Shown in pieces: positions 39,359 through 51,311 of a stretch of DNA of 64,000 bases; positions within the stretch are counted from its first letter, which is position 1; each line of letters starts with the position of its first letter. A program made the position numbers and the translations under genes. The notes under the pieces were generated by a model. The model had not been told where the DNA came from. It worked only from the letters and a program-made list of their open reading frames with translations, and searched no databases. The stretch spans positions 1,426,001-1,490,000 of the forward strand of contig JAVHNS010000008.1 of assembly GCA_036872755.1 (NCBI GenBank), read 5' to 3'. The stretch is from Orbilia blumenaviensis. Lineage: Eukaryota; Ascomycota; Orbiliomycetes; Orbiliales; Orbiliaceae.

Positions 39359-42300
39359 ATTATAAGAGACCTCGATTAAAAAACCCGAGTTAATTCTTTT
39401 CAATACCCCTTTGTTCGGGAATCATGGATCTTGTCCTTTTATCGGGTTTAATAGTGATTTTTTCGACGGAGTTTTTTAGGCGAATTTGTTTCTTCCTAGC
39501 ACAGCAAGCGATATCCTCCATTTGCATATTTCCTTACCCAAAAACCCACCTTAGTTTTCTCATGTATATTATTTTTTTACAATGGCATTTAGCCTTTATC
39601 CCAAAAAACCTTTTCTATCTTACTAATCTATACGCCAATTAGTATTGTTCCATTCTCTGAAAGTATTTAGCGTTGTGACCCTTGTTTCCAGATTTACAAC
39701 TAGGGAGTCCTTGAAGGACAACTGGTCCTCTGAATCAAAACGAACCAAAATGGACTTTCAATCCCCCCAAGCTTGTGTTTCTGCCAGAATCCACCACACG
39801 GAAATATAGCCAATCACAGCTGATAGAACCATTCGAAACTATTTAGCTCCCTTTGCCAGAACCCGGAATTCCCAATTTTGAACATCTACATTCTGCATAG
39901 CAGTGGGTCTATTACATTGTTGGTCACCGGTCATACGCACATTAATCAGGATCAAGCTGCAGGCCACCGCTTGGCAAACACCGGAAATCCCGGAGTTCTT
40001 TGGTGGGGTATACATGAAAGTATTCACGTGTGGACTGGGGGCGCTCTTCATCTCTGGGCCAAGATTTACGGTGGGTCTCCAAGCAGTCTTATATGTCAGC
40101 TCTTGTCGACGTCTACGGGCAGCTAATATAAACATACACCAGCAAGTAAAAATAAAATGGGGCAAATCTTCTTAGTTTATTTCTTTGATATGGATAAATG
40201 GCTGTCCTATAGGGGCTCGCCGGATGAATTTGTTCCATAATCTTTCCGTCAAATAGTACCACGAAATGGAGAAAGTCCAGGAACCAAGTGGGAGGGCTGA
40301 AACAAAATGTAACATATACCAGCTCGTGACCACCCTCGATCACATTGTTTTAAGTGATTTAGCCTGGCTTTAAGGTAGATAGAGTCCCTCGGGGTATCCA
40401 TACCCCGCTAAGCCCAGCTGGTGCTATCCGACCCTCGTTCTGGAGCCATGGGCGAGACGAGAGCGAATGGGGTCAGCCACCCGGGAACAACGCCAGACCT
40501 TATTGTGACGTGATTCCTTTCAATACCTTTTAAAAATACCTAAAAAGACTTATTTCATTGGCTCGAAGTTCGCGATTCGCAGGTCATCGTTCCGGTAACC
40601 GGCTTCGACATAGTCTTCATCCGAACTTTTTGGGTTATCGGAGTTCGCCTCAAGATAGTATTATCTTCTGAGCAAAGGTGTTCAGCTTCAACATCGCGGA
40701 GGTATGCCAAGCGCCTTTACATCTCCAAACCCCTCGAGGACAAAAATTTTCCCCCAGGACATTCATGATCGAACTCAAGGACTTTCGGCGGAATAATTGA
40801 ATTTATCTGCTAGCCAGATCTGGTTGTATATTAGGGATGCAACCCAGAAAATCTCGACGATCTTGAGATAAGGACGGAGATATTCAGACTGGGCATCGAG
40901 CCAAGTATGCTTGTCGCATAAAACATCGAAAACCAAGAAACACTTAAAAAAAGTCTTTTGGTGATGATGCCAAAGTTACATAATCATTGGTATACGTATC
41001 TATGAGGCGGCTGTGAGGCTCGTCACACGACCAACGGTCCGCGGTTCCGACGACCGTAGATTCCGACGGGCAGCCTCATCCTACGGTTCACCAACATTTC
41101 GAACCGCACATTATTTCAACACAAAAAGCAATATTCTAATAAAGCTTCCCTTGCCCTTAATATACCAGGTTATGGATCAGGGCATAGAAGAATATAAGTA
41201 GGTCACCCCCTCAACGCTGCAATGCATACCGAGGCGTTTGATGAGACCAAAAAAACAAAAAAAACCTGGAGCAAAGGAGGTATTGGCGCAGGGCCCACTC
41301 ATATGCTTATCCCCCACAAAGCAAAGCCGATGGCAAAGAGTTAAGTCCATGCTTGGTCGACGAAACTAGCTTGCGCGCATGGGCATGGCGTCTTGCTAGG
41401 CCATCGGAGAATACCAGCCTTGCTTAGATCCCTCATGGCTCCCACACCCTCGCACAATTTGGCAATGCAGTGACATCGGTTTAAAGTTGTTTGGTTGAAA
41501 CGAATATTTCTGCCTGCCGTAGGGCACAGTAATCAGGTGAAGCATTTAAGAATATGATCCATCAATTACGTACCCTGGTCGATGTCTAGAAGAAAATTAT
41601 CAGACCACTCTTGCATATGGAGTGTCTGTCACCGGAATGCCTTCTCCACCCCGGCCTTCTCCAGAAAGCGTCGGCATCACGGCGCTAGCCACCTCGTTCT
41701 CGCCTCCCCTTTCGGGAGGAGATCGCGCTAGATTCTTTAGATCTCATAGAAGCGAATTTATCAATCCTTGAGTCAATATTGTTCATATGGTAGATATATC
41801 TCTTCTACACTCCTTTTTTTCTTTTGAGGATCCGGTGTATGTTTTGCTTTTTCCCTCTGCATATGAAAACTTGATACCTTCGTAAGTTCAGGATCATATC
41901 CCACGGCAGTGGGCGGAAATCTCACAAGTAATATCAGACCATATTTGCATGGACATACAGCCATCGTGTCTATCTATGCAGCCTGAGCTTGGCATCCATG
42001 ATATCGTTATTCTGAATTTCGACTTCGCATTCCGCGGCGATCACATCACTTTAGACACGAATTGCATGCCGCTGCTAATATGCATTACGATGCTTGTGAT
42101 CTACGTATTCAAGCCATGGGCGGATCAAATTCTAGTGAGGGCTCAGCCGTCCTTGCAGGTTTAGTGTTTATCTCACAGATTTTGTATCTATTTACGGATC
42201 AAGGTAGGTGAGCTGTATGACCAACTTCTTCGTCATTTTTGGTGGACGAAAAGGCTCCGAAGCGGCGACTGGTTAGTATCCACATGATCTACGTAGTTAA

Positions 42301-43051
42301 TCTATCTTCTGCCGTTGCCACACTTTCCTTTCTTTCTTACAACCTCCTCATATTCACGAAAACCTTGAAAAAAGTTGGAGTCGTCGGGGGAGTGTGGTGG
42401 GGAAGCCTGGGCAATATGTGTGAAGATTGCGAGGCAGTGGGGTAAAATCGGATGACGAGCTCATACCTGTTAGCTTGAGAGGCTTTTTTATTGCATACGT
42501 GTCGAAATTTCTTCTTAAGATATGCGATTTGAACCGATATCCAAGACAAAAAGGGGGGGTGTTCGAACTTAGTGTTCCCCGGTGCAGCTTGGCTGGTACC
42601 CCGTATGTTAGCGTGAAGAGGATGTGCTGGGGAGCTCGGAGTAATTTAGGGAAGCTTGAACGTGATAAAGAATACATTTTTATTTACAACCCATGTTCCC
42701 ATATTTCTTCGCCTTTTTTTACTTTTTTATAGACCTTTGCGGTTCAAATGTTCGAGGCTCATGAACACCAAGATTCCTAAGGCAACACTTCTTCCCCCGA
42801 TTTAATGTTGCATTTTTTTGTGTTGCACAAAGTTATCGAACCGTTCTCAATTGGGCAATAGCTACCAGATTGAGCATACATTACAAGCCAGTAGAGGCAC
42901 TTGAGTACCTACTAGTAACATAACCTTGTGCCGGTTTTAAAGGACAGTTTCTCCGGCGATCTTATACGCGCGATGGTGCCCGCCGCGGGACCGATCTACA
43001 AATATAAATGGAACATGTTACACAGAGAAAAGAACCTAAATCTACCACACC
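39359..43051. other. Long intergenic region between two iron genes
   Basis: Both flanking genes end here, so it contains two 3' UTRs and about 3 kb of other DNA. The largest frames (107-108 codons) have no recognisable similarity. Short poly-A and T-rich tracts (for example about 42716-42730) are present. No tRNA or repeat was identified. Confidence 0.4.
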
Positions 43052-45528
43052 TTAATTCTTACAACAAGTTGAGACTTTGACATGCAACAAATGTCCCCTC
43101 CTCTTTCTAATAAACCATGCATAACATCCAGCTGCTCCGAGAATGCTTACCCAACTGACTACAGCCAATGCGCTAAAGTCCTTCGGCTGACTTAAGACTG
43201 CGGTTAGGACCCATTGTAGTAGCTCGGCTGTTGACAGGAAGCTTTGTTCAATGCCTGTGAATTCTCCTCTCAGCGAGGGAGGAGGGAGGGTCTGCTGTAG
43301 TTGTGAATACGCGAGGTCGTATGTCCATAGACCAATACGTGAAAATGCAACACCAAGAAGCATGGGAATAGAAAAGAACGGAAGCGGGAGACCAAGTGGC
43401 GATGTGTTAGGAGTTGAGGTGAGCCCGATGACCCCGTAGACCGCAGGCATCTACGCATCATACAACAATTCTTGGTCAGCAGTATTCTAACATTAGCTAT
43501 AGTCTACTGAGGAGAGATTCCTATTTTACCAGGGTCATAGTCATCCACCATGCAGCCCATAGCCCTACTCGCTCAATTTCTGCTTTATCGATATTGGTAG
43601 GCTCGTGCAGATATTCGTCCAAGAAACCAATTTCTTCCTCGTTCGTCCGCCTCCAGTATTTCATTGGCCTGCTCCTGAGAGTTTTCACACCCCATGGCAT
43701 AACTGCCGTGGCGCTGACTTCGAGTAGGCTACTAAATAAACGTGCCGCCGTGACGATAGGTAGAGTAAACCCAGTATTGAGGAGGAACGTAATCATCGGA
43801 GACGAGAATGTTAGTACGGACAAGTACATAAGAGATATCGATACCGTTGCTTATTTCTTTTGTTAGTTTCATTGTTTTGGGGTATAGAGACTTAGAAGGA
43901 GATCTTAAAACAAAAAGGACATAGACTCACGTAGAAAAACCGGACTGTGGTAGAAACGGGCAAGTCCTGATAGCTTCCCTCGGAGATACTGGCCAGGAGT
44001 ACTTGTACTACTATCTTCTCTTTCTCTTTCGCGTGCAACCTCCCGATCCCTAACTCTTGGTGCTTGTAGAAGCTCGTTTTTGCTCCACACTCGCTGCGCT
44101 GACAACCACTCAACCCAGGGGCCCAGCAAAGACATTGCAGCGATTACAACGACACTCCAGAATACAGGGTGTCTCTTTGTAGCCGAGATCACAGAGAACC
44201 CTGTGGGCAATAACGTGACGAAACCAGGAGCTAAGACTTTGCAAATTAGATCTATCCGTCTCATTGTTGCATTGAGAACATGAAGTGAGGACTCCCCAAC
44301 AGCAGGAGCAAGTGTTGGCACCTATGCACCCACAAGCAGTTAGTTATATGTTCATATCGGCAAGCTAATCTTGAAATTGATTGCAATTATACTAGTTGAT
44401 AATGGGCAAAACGGAACCCTGGAGCCTGTAGTTGATAGTTTCGAATTGCCGTATACATAGATATTGATAGAGAAATGAAATTTAAGTATGTCTAAGCCAC
44501 TTACCCAGTCTCTTTCCATTACGACAACATTTCCACCAGCTGCAAGCCGTTCAATGCAGCTAAGTATCACAACTACTGCGAAAACACCCCATTTGACATT
44601 GACAGTGTGCGGTGGCACCGGTGGTGTACCATTACTTGACCAAAGTAAGTTCATCCAACAAGCGCAAGCTGCGAGGACAGCTATCCTTTGAACCAGTATG
44701 GTTGTCTTAAGGGATTTCAGTCGTGAGGGGCTTTGGTCCGCCCAGGCCCCTACAGAAGGGGAGAAAAATATCGCTGCCAGGCATTGTGCAATACCGCTTA
44801 GCATTAGATTTTAGTGTCAGCATTTTGTATCCTCTCTCAATTAGGAATTCGAAATCCGCAGGCCTTGTTACGAAAACATGTGGATAGTCTAGAGAGCCTT
44901 GATAACAAAGCCCCAGGATCAACTTGGAGGCTCCTTATCGAGATAATCGACCTGGGTTATTTATTATGGGTGCCTTTTTGTGCATGCACATACAGGTATA
45001 CAACAACATGCATTCACAATTGTGCAACGCGATGGACCTTTGTGACATCATTAACTAATGAGCTAGCACCCACCTGATCGACGCTGGAAGGAGTGTATTC
45101 GGAAAGGCTTCGACCGTAAACACCACCTAAAGTACCGGTACAGTTTTTTCTTAGCCAACCATTTTCGTCATAGGATCCCAAGCGCCAGGATCAAAACCAG
45201 CTCAATTGCAATGGGTGTTAATATGACTTACAGCCGCAAATTCATAAACTCTGGCGTTCCATGTGGATAAGAAATGCGATACATACAGCCCACTCAACGA
45301 GACTTGAGCTCTATGATGCTCATTACCCGATTCTGCTCCTGCTTCTGCATGGGACCTGTTGTGTGGAGCTGTTCGATATGATATCAGTGGCTGGGAACTC
45401 CTCGGCTGCTCATCGGCAATTGATCTTGCGGGGTCAACACCCTCTTGGCTTAAACTTTGCACGTTGTCTGAAACTATGTTAGTAGCCATTGGTATATGCA
45501 CTTCTGGCAGTACGATGGTACTAAGCAT
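43052..45528 (-). CDS. Ferroportin (SLC40) family iron exporter homologue
   Basis: Six exons join in phase: 45528-45232, 45126-45074, 44796-44505, 44321-43931, 43849-43530 and 43450-43052, giving about 583 aa. SLC40 proteins are MFS-like exporters of Fe2+. Matching blocks are LYVSHFLSTWNARVYEFA, AFPNTLLPASI, FFSPSVGAWADQ, RLAAGGNVVVMERDW, the repeat-half ISLMYLSVLTFSSPMITFLL and SRIGLWTYDLAYSQL before GEFTGIEQSFLSTAELLQW. The N-terminal 75 residues are Ser-rich and cytosolic. A second in-frame ATG (45489, MATNIVSD) is an alternative start. The acidic residue in NARVYEF lies where metal-binding residues occur in animal ferroportin. Whether it exports from the cell or loads the vacuole is unknown in fungi. 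Exon 2 is only 53 bp. Confidence 0.88.
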
Positions 45529-46448
45529 GTAGAAGCGGCTTGGTCGCGTTGGTGAGGAGCTATATTCTTTTGGTGGACGGGAGGTTCGCCCTAGACCCAC
45601 TAAGTAGCTAGCAAAGGTAACGTGCTTAAGCGCTTTCGAAGCATGTTGCTATTTTTAGTTCCGCTTACCAGGGCCTTGATTGGAAATATACCAACAGGCC
45701 AACGCAAACGATGGGATCAATGGCTCAATTGCAAGGGCTTAATTATTACCGGTCCAAGCCCATGGGTTCGTCTCTGAATCTTGTCTGAATGGATTTATTG
45801 AGCCTATAGGATAAGCTTTAATAATATTTGATTTAACAATTGAGGCTCAATACTTTTCTTTTTCATAAAACAGTACAAGGCGGAAAACTTGACCACTGAT
45901 ATTGGTTCAATTGGCGCCCATGCAGATCGAAATGGAATTTATGGAAGCTTAGCTGTAGAGCTCTCTAGAACCCCAAGGACATGTCGCAAGTGTCATACTA
46001 CTGTACATACGTAAGTCTGTATTGATATCAAGTATTTTCAGAAAAATAACTGATCAATTGATCAGGTGAAAGAATATGCGGAGGCCATTCTTGGCCCTCG
46101 TCTGAAAGGACCATGGCGGTTTCCTTCCGTGAGATGGGGCGGTCTTCAAACCGAGCCACGTAAAAAATACATGAAGAAGTAGTCTCGGTGCAAGGCCCCG
46201 GAGCTATTGATGAATGAATAGGGGAAGAAAATCATACAATTCTAGGAATGGGTGACAGTGAAATGATAAACTCCCCAAGCCAAACGCCGATAAAATAACA
46301 GAAAATGAAAGTGAAAAAAAAAAAAAAAACCACCAACTCCAGTATCCGGTATCTAGCGAGTGTATGTAAAAGAAAAAGAAGCCTGAATAAAACCAAAATA
46401 GAAGGAAAGGAAATAAAAGAAACAATGCATTATAAGCAATAAATGGAG
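45529..46448. other. Intergenic, promoter of ferroportin homologue
   Basis: No gene is supported. A poly-A run lies near 46314-46329, in the 3' flank of the neighbouring membrane-protein gene. Several CCAAT/ATTGG sequences occur at about 45675-45715 and 45900-45925. Confidence 0.4.
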
Positions 46449-48407
46449 TTAGATCATTGAAATATCACTGTCATTTGTTCCAATTTTGTAGAAACTCGGC
46501 CGGATTTGTCTCATTGTTTCGGCAAGTGAGACGTCAATCTTAGGTAGAATCGGTTTTTCATCAGAAGAATCCCGCTGACGGTCGCTGATATGGAAAGATA
46601 CGCTCTTTCGTTTAGAATTCTTTGGTGGTAGGGCGAGACCGTTGTTCAATGATTTGGGTCTCGGCTCATGCTGTCTCCGAGCAAGATCCTCTTCAGCTGC
46701 TTGTCGTTCCATATGCACTTTCCATTCCAAAGGGTATGAACCATCATTTATTTTGTCTGCTTCGATACGATCGTAGGGCTCTGACTTATATGGTAGCTTG
46801 GGAGTCATGGGTCCAGGGTTGGTATCTATCCTGAAAGTAACCGGCGAAAGTGGAGGGGATTCGTCGCCGGGCCGGGTTACTATCTCAATGCCTGGAGAAG
46901 ACAATGTTCGTGTCGGCGTGTTTATCGCACTCAGTCTATTAGTTTGGAGACCTTTATCCATTTTGTTGATGAATGGGTTGCCGTCTTTTATTTCCCCATA
47001 GAATGGGGTAAGGGGGGGGTTTGGTATCGAGTCCTGAGAGAAACGAGTACTGTGGGTCCGAGCTGTTCGAATGGAACTGCGGTTGTTGTGTGTGAACATT
47101 TTCCCCTTCGTTGTTGATGATTCGTCACCACTATCACATTCACTTTCAATGATAGATGCGTCGTCCTCAGTCAAAATATCGTCTTCATTAGCTGGGGTAA
47201 TTTTTAGTTTTGGTTTATTTAAAGTTTGGTGCGGTTTCTCTGGTGGAGTGATTGATGTATGCTCGGTACTCAAGGAACTCGTTATGCGAGAGTGAGGATG
47301 CGTTTGCATCGACTCCCGCTCAAGGTCCGCGCGGTCTCTTGGAATTAAATTTTGGCGCCTTGGAGAGTAAATTGTCATTGGTGATCTGAACTGCTGGGGT
47401 GATATGGGCGACTGCAATGAGTTTTGGAGGCCAGTAGCACGGTCGCCCGGAAGCCCGTTCCACGATAGCGAACGGATGGACCTTACACTCGCTGGGGTCG
47501 GCGTTGTAGGATCGGAAAATCGGTACCTCTCTTTTGGCGGTGGGGGGCGCTGCACACGGAAATCTGGAGGAGAGAAAACTTTCAATGGTGATTTTAGATT
47601 GTTTGATTCGGATAATTGCGGTTCAAGGCCAAATTCCATGCGCCGAGGTGTTCGAGGAGTGAAAGGCATGTCCCCGAAACCTGTTCTTGAGGGCGTTGGC
47701 GGCACGTAGATATTAGTAGGTAGGCCGGCGACGGTAGTGCTTGTGATGTTGTTACTGATAGAGTTACTCGGCGCAGTGGATGTCTGAAGACTCAGTTTAG
47801 GGGCATTCTGCCTCTTTTTAGAGTCTACCGTTTGGACCGCTGGAGGGTTTGCCGCCAACTCCACTGTGGGAGGGAGACATATGGTAGCTGTACCTGCATA
47901 TGGCACTATTCTCTCTGGTAGCGAATCGGGGTTGGCAATCTGCGACCCTGCAACAGCTGTGATATCTCCTTTATATCCCCGGATGTATGCAGCTTTTGGT
48001 TCTGGGAATATGGGGTCGATATCTTGAGAGCTTTGAATAAGCCTCGGGTGGCCAATTTGAGAGATATCAATTCCGGCGGGAGATTTGGAAAAGGATGGTC
48101 TAGCGGAAAACGAAACCCTTTTCGCATAGGCTGGTGGAAAGTTGGGTTTCTCTGGCTGTAGAGGAATTGGTAGTTGCCCAGGGGCCCAATGGCATGATGA
48201 TCCACCAATGTCATGTCTACAACAGCACCTCCTCTGTCTCCGAGCCCAGAAGCAATAGCCGACGATCCCAATGATAATGAAGAACATTGCCACACCGAGT
48301 GCTACGGCTGCTATCGTGCTGGCACTGAATCTAAGGCTCCCATTTTCTGAAGAGTAGCCAGATGGGGTTGGCAATGTCGTCGCCGCCAGAGTTGGTGCTG
48401 GTGCCAT
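46449..48407 (-). CDS. Single-pass membrane protein, unknown function
   Basis: One uninterrupted exon of about 652 aa from MAPAPTLAATTLPTPSGY; upstream in-frame ATGs extend it to 678 aa. The shorter start is chosen because a short Thr/Ser/Pro-rich ectodomain (1-30) then leads straight into a membrane helix at residues 31-54. That helix is followed by a basic, Cys-rich stop (RRQRRCCCRHD), which could be palmitoylated. The remaining 580 residues look disordered, rich in Ser/Pro/Thr with many SP/TP phospho-sites (PPTPSRTGFGDMPFTPRTP, SVRSIRSLSWNGLPGD). An acidic patch sits near 400-430 (EDDILTEDDASIIESECDSG). The layout resembles fungal wall-sensor-like or mid2-like proteins, but the ectodomain is too short for a typical sensor. 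I do not recognise an orthologue. Confidence 0.75.
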   Translation of the reverse strand: MAPAPTLAATTLPTPSGYSSENGSLRFSASTIAAVALGVAMFFIIIGIVGYCFWARRQRRCCCRHDIGGSSCHWAPGQLPIPLQPEKPNFPPAYAKRVSFSARPSFSKSPAGIDISQIGHPRLIQSSQDIDPIFPEPKAAYIRGYKGDITAVAGSQIANPDSLPERIVPYAGTATICLPPTVELAANPPAVQTVDSKKRQNAPKLSLQTSTAPSNSISNNITSTTVAGLPTNIYVPPTPSRTGFGDMPFTPRTPRRMEFGLEPQLSESNNLKSPLKVFSPPDFRVQRPPPPKERYRFSDPTTPTPASVRSIRSLSWNGLPGDRATGLQNSLQSPISPQQFRSPMTIYSPRRQNLIPRDRADLERESMQTHPHSRITSSLSTEHTSITPPEKPHQTLNKPKLKITPANEDDILTEDDASIIESECDSGDESSTTKGKMFTHNNRSSIRTARTHSTRFSQDSIPNPPLTPFYGEIKDGNPFINKMDKGLQTNRLSAINTPTRTLSSPGIEIVTRPGDESPPLSPVTFRIDTNPGPMTPKLPYKSEPYDRIEADKINDGSYPLEWKVHMERQAAEEDLARRQHEPRPKSLNNGLALPPKNSKRKSVSFHISDRQRDSSDEKPILPKIDVSLAETMRQIRPSFYKIGTNDSDISMI

Positions 48408-50481
48408 TTTGGTTTCTTTCCTATGTTGTCCAATACTATACGGTATTAGCAAAGTGTCCATCTTGATGCTCATATAGTACCGCATTCTGTATTAAAAAGC
48501 GGTATCCATAGCAAATCAATATGTTAATAGTGATCGTCAGGCTAGCTCGACAGAGAACCGCGGTCGTTATACACTTTATACTTGTATACGCCGAAAGGTT
48601 CGAGATAACCCTCGGGCTCCCCAGCCCAAACGTTTAAACAAAACGCAAAACTAAGTGATCATGCATGATTAAGGCCTTAAGCCATAGCATCCGTCATGAG
48701 ACAACCAGACTCTAACATCTATCAATAGGATTGTTTGCTATTGTAGGACGCCAGGGCAACTATAAAATTTGGGATACAAAATTCTGGATGTTGGGTGAGA
48801 ATAGATAGTACAGTGTAATATACTGTTACCCAATATGCAACAACTATTAACATCTTGAAAGAAAATTGATTTCAATACTTACTGTTAACTATTTTGTATA
48901 TATTGAAGCCAGTTGGTCAAATTGGTAAGGAATTCCTCGACAATGCGGGAAATACAAATGACAAGACTTTTCAAAGAATGAGTTGAAAATATCTTGGTGT
49001 CGTTGTAGACGGGCAACGGCCTGCAGATTTGTATTGCGTTTTTAATGCAATACTGTCCGCGGCGGAGATTCAAGATCCTGATTGTGCTGGGATTTTGTGT
49101 TGCGGCGGTGTCGCAAACTCGAGGCTGCAAGACGTTGACCCAAGCCTGAATGCAGGGAGAAGTGAAGGCTACCAAGAACCACATCGGCGGGAACTGAAAT
49201 TCGTTCCTTTTAATGCATTATGGGTTCCTAGGGCCTGTATGCACTCTCAAGATCGTCTTAACAATTCAAGCCTTTTTTTTTCTTTGCTAGCTGCTCGAAA
49301 TAGTGACAAAGGGCCCACTCGGCCTTACGCACTGTACCAGATGGGAGAGAGAGGTAGCTCTGAAATAGCACAATTTGCAGCTCGACGGGATCGAAGGCGC
49401 TTATGAATTGGACCAGTCCCTGGAGGTTTCCCCACACCATCGTATGGCTGGGCGCTGCGGGCAGATGTCCGGGAACAGGGTGTGTGGCGGCTCTGTGAGA
49501 GCTCGTAGTGGTTAGTGTGCATGACTCCACAGCCTGACATCCTCACTCGAGCTTGTGAGCACAGATTTACATCAACATCGCAAGGGAGATGTTTATGTTT
49601 TCATGTTTTACGGGTTATGTGGCGTTTCTTTTGTCGGAGTATGACCGATCATACGCGTATCGTAAATGTTGAGATCCAGATCCGATCAAATTAAATGATC
49701 AATGATCTGGGTAATTAACCGGGGTTCGTAGAAGAGGCAGTTACTTTCGTTGCCGTACGTAAAGCAAGTCGGATTACAAGCTCGATGACCATATTGACCA
49801 CTCAATTACCAGTAGTTTGGAGATCGAATGGGACCTAATGCCGGTCGTGCTTTCTTGGAGCCTCGATTGTCTCTAACCTACTTACGCGTTTTAGCCAGAG
49901 TTACCCGGATTGTGAATTTCCGTCAAATGTAACCTCGAAGCTCGAGATTTAATTACACAGCAATACGAAATTGCAAGATATGAAAGAACCAAGCAAGGAG
50001 TGAGGGGGAACGCCGAGAAAATAGTCGAGTTCGGTTCCGGTGGCACGGATTAGTTTCAACCGGGGTGCCGTGTGCACCAGCGTTACGGCCCAAAATCGAC
50101 TGGCAGAAGTTGAGTTCATGAAACGGAACGGACGGGAGAGACGGAAAAGAAAGCTAATTGGGTAGTAAGTACTCACGTGGAGAGAAATGGCGGGCCCGGT
50201 AGAAGATTTCGTGGCCAAATACAAAAATTAAAAAAGCTACAATAGTACTGTACTTACAACCTCTAATGAAGTCAACTTGTGCTTAAGAAACCCTCAAGCC
50301 TCCTCCCAAGTTGGCGAAAAACCCTTTATGATACCCTGTGATAAAATACCGTGCCAGAAACACCCCGAGGATTAATACGGTATCAGTAGAGTATTACAGT
50401 TTGAATCGGGATTACAACAGTATTATCGTTTACAATGCGGTATTAATACGGCCTCATAACCACGATATCTTCATATGATTG
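48408..50481. other. Intergenic, no gene seen
   Basis: Frames of up to 125 codons (for example 49029-49406) lack family resemblance. The decamer ATTAATACGG occurs at 50371-50380 and again at 50442-50451, the second within CGGTATTAATACGG, which contains the palindrome GTATTAATAC. Otherwise featureless. Confidence 0.4.
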
Positions 50482-50639
50482 CCATACGGGGTTTTGGCTG
50501 GTTTCTCAAGACGGTTTAGAGAAAAAAGGGAACTTAAAACAGCGTAAATAGCTATTTGAAAGAGAATAAGACGGCTTGCTTTCTTTTTAAAACCTTTTAG
50601 TATTCTGAAGCAGTCCCAGAAAAGTACCCAACCCTACGG
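50482..50639. mobile_element. MITE-like element, copy A
   Basis: About 158 bp, starting CCATACGGGGTTTTGGCTG and ending with CCCTACGG then TA. It is a close, inverted match to 62294-62454. Shared segments include TCTCAAGACGGTTTA, GGGAACTTAAAAC, AAGACGGCTTGCTTTCTTT and GAAGCAGTC. The ends form imperfect terminal inverted repeats (CCGTACGGGGTTTTGG against CCGTAGGGGTTTTGG, clearer in the other copy). There is no coding capacity. A flanking TA on the right and TG on the left suggest Tc1/mariner-type TA insertion, with left-end decay. Confidence 0.75.
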
Positions 50640-51311
50640 TAGATTAGAACGGTATTCGATTTCCAGCACAGTGTGCGTAGTAGGCCTCAAGAGCCCCCTT
50701 TGTGGGCTTTGCGTTGTTGTCTGATCTAGTTACCACGCTGATTCGTTTGGTCCACCGTTCACCGTATTCTATAGAGGTATCGATCGCCCTTTGATTGCTG
50801 TCTGGTGGCAGGTAGTACCTAGGTACCTAGTTAACTTTAGGCGGGCTGCGCTGTCTGCTTCACAAAATCCGGGGAAACTCCCAACTAGTAAAACTCCACA
50901 TGGGGCCCTCAAAAAGTGCACGATTAATATTAGTGTCTACAGTGCCCCGCTTTACACCGAGAAGGGCCTGATTGTTTAGCATTTGAACCGACACCCCACA
51001 GCCACGCGATGACATGAGTACCATTAACCGAGGTTTCAAAGCATTGTTATAATCGGCAGTGCCGCCAAAGTTACAAATCCTCAAATAGCACGTCGCTTCT
51101 AATTTGATATTGTTGAGTACTTAAGTCAGTAAGCAGGCCTTCGAAGAAGTCAATATTGCAATTGGCCAGATATCGGATATATCAGTTTAGTCCGGTGTTT
51201 CTTTTTCAGTCTATTGCAATTGCCGACATCTAAGTTCAAGATTCGATCCAAAGCTAATCGTGCTAATCAAGAAGCGCAACGCAAACATTCAACAATAACC
51301 AACCGATAGCC
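50640..51311. other. Upstream region of the amidase gene
   Basis: No gene is supported. It contains TAGTACCTAGGTACCTAG near 50815-50832. GATA cores lie near 51170-51180 (AGATATCGGATATATC), which could bind nitrogen GATA factors, but GATA is common by chance. Confidence 0.4.
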
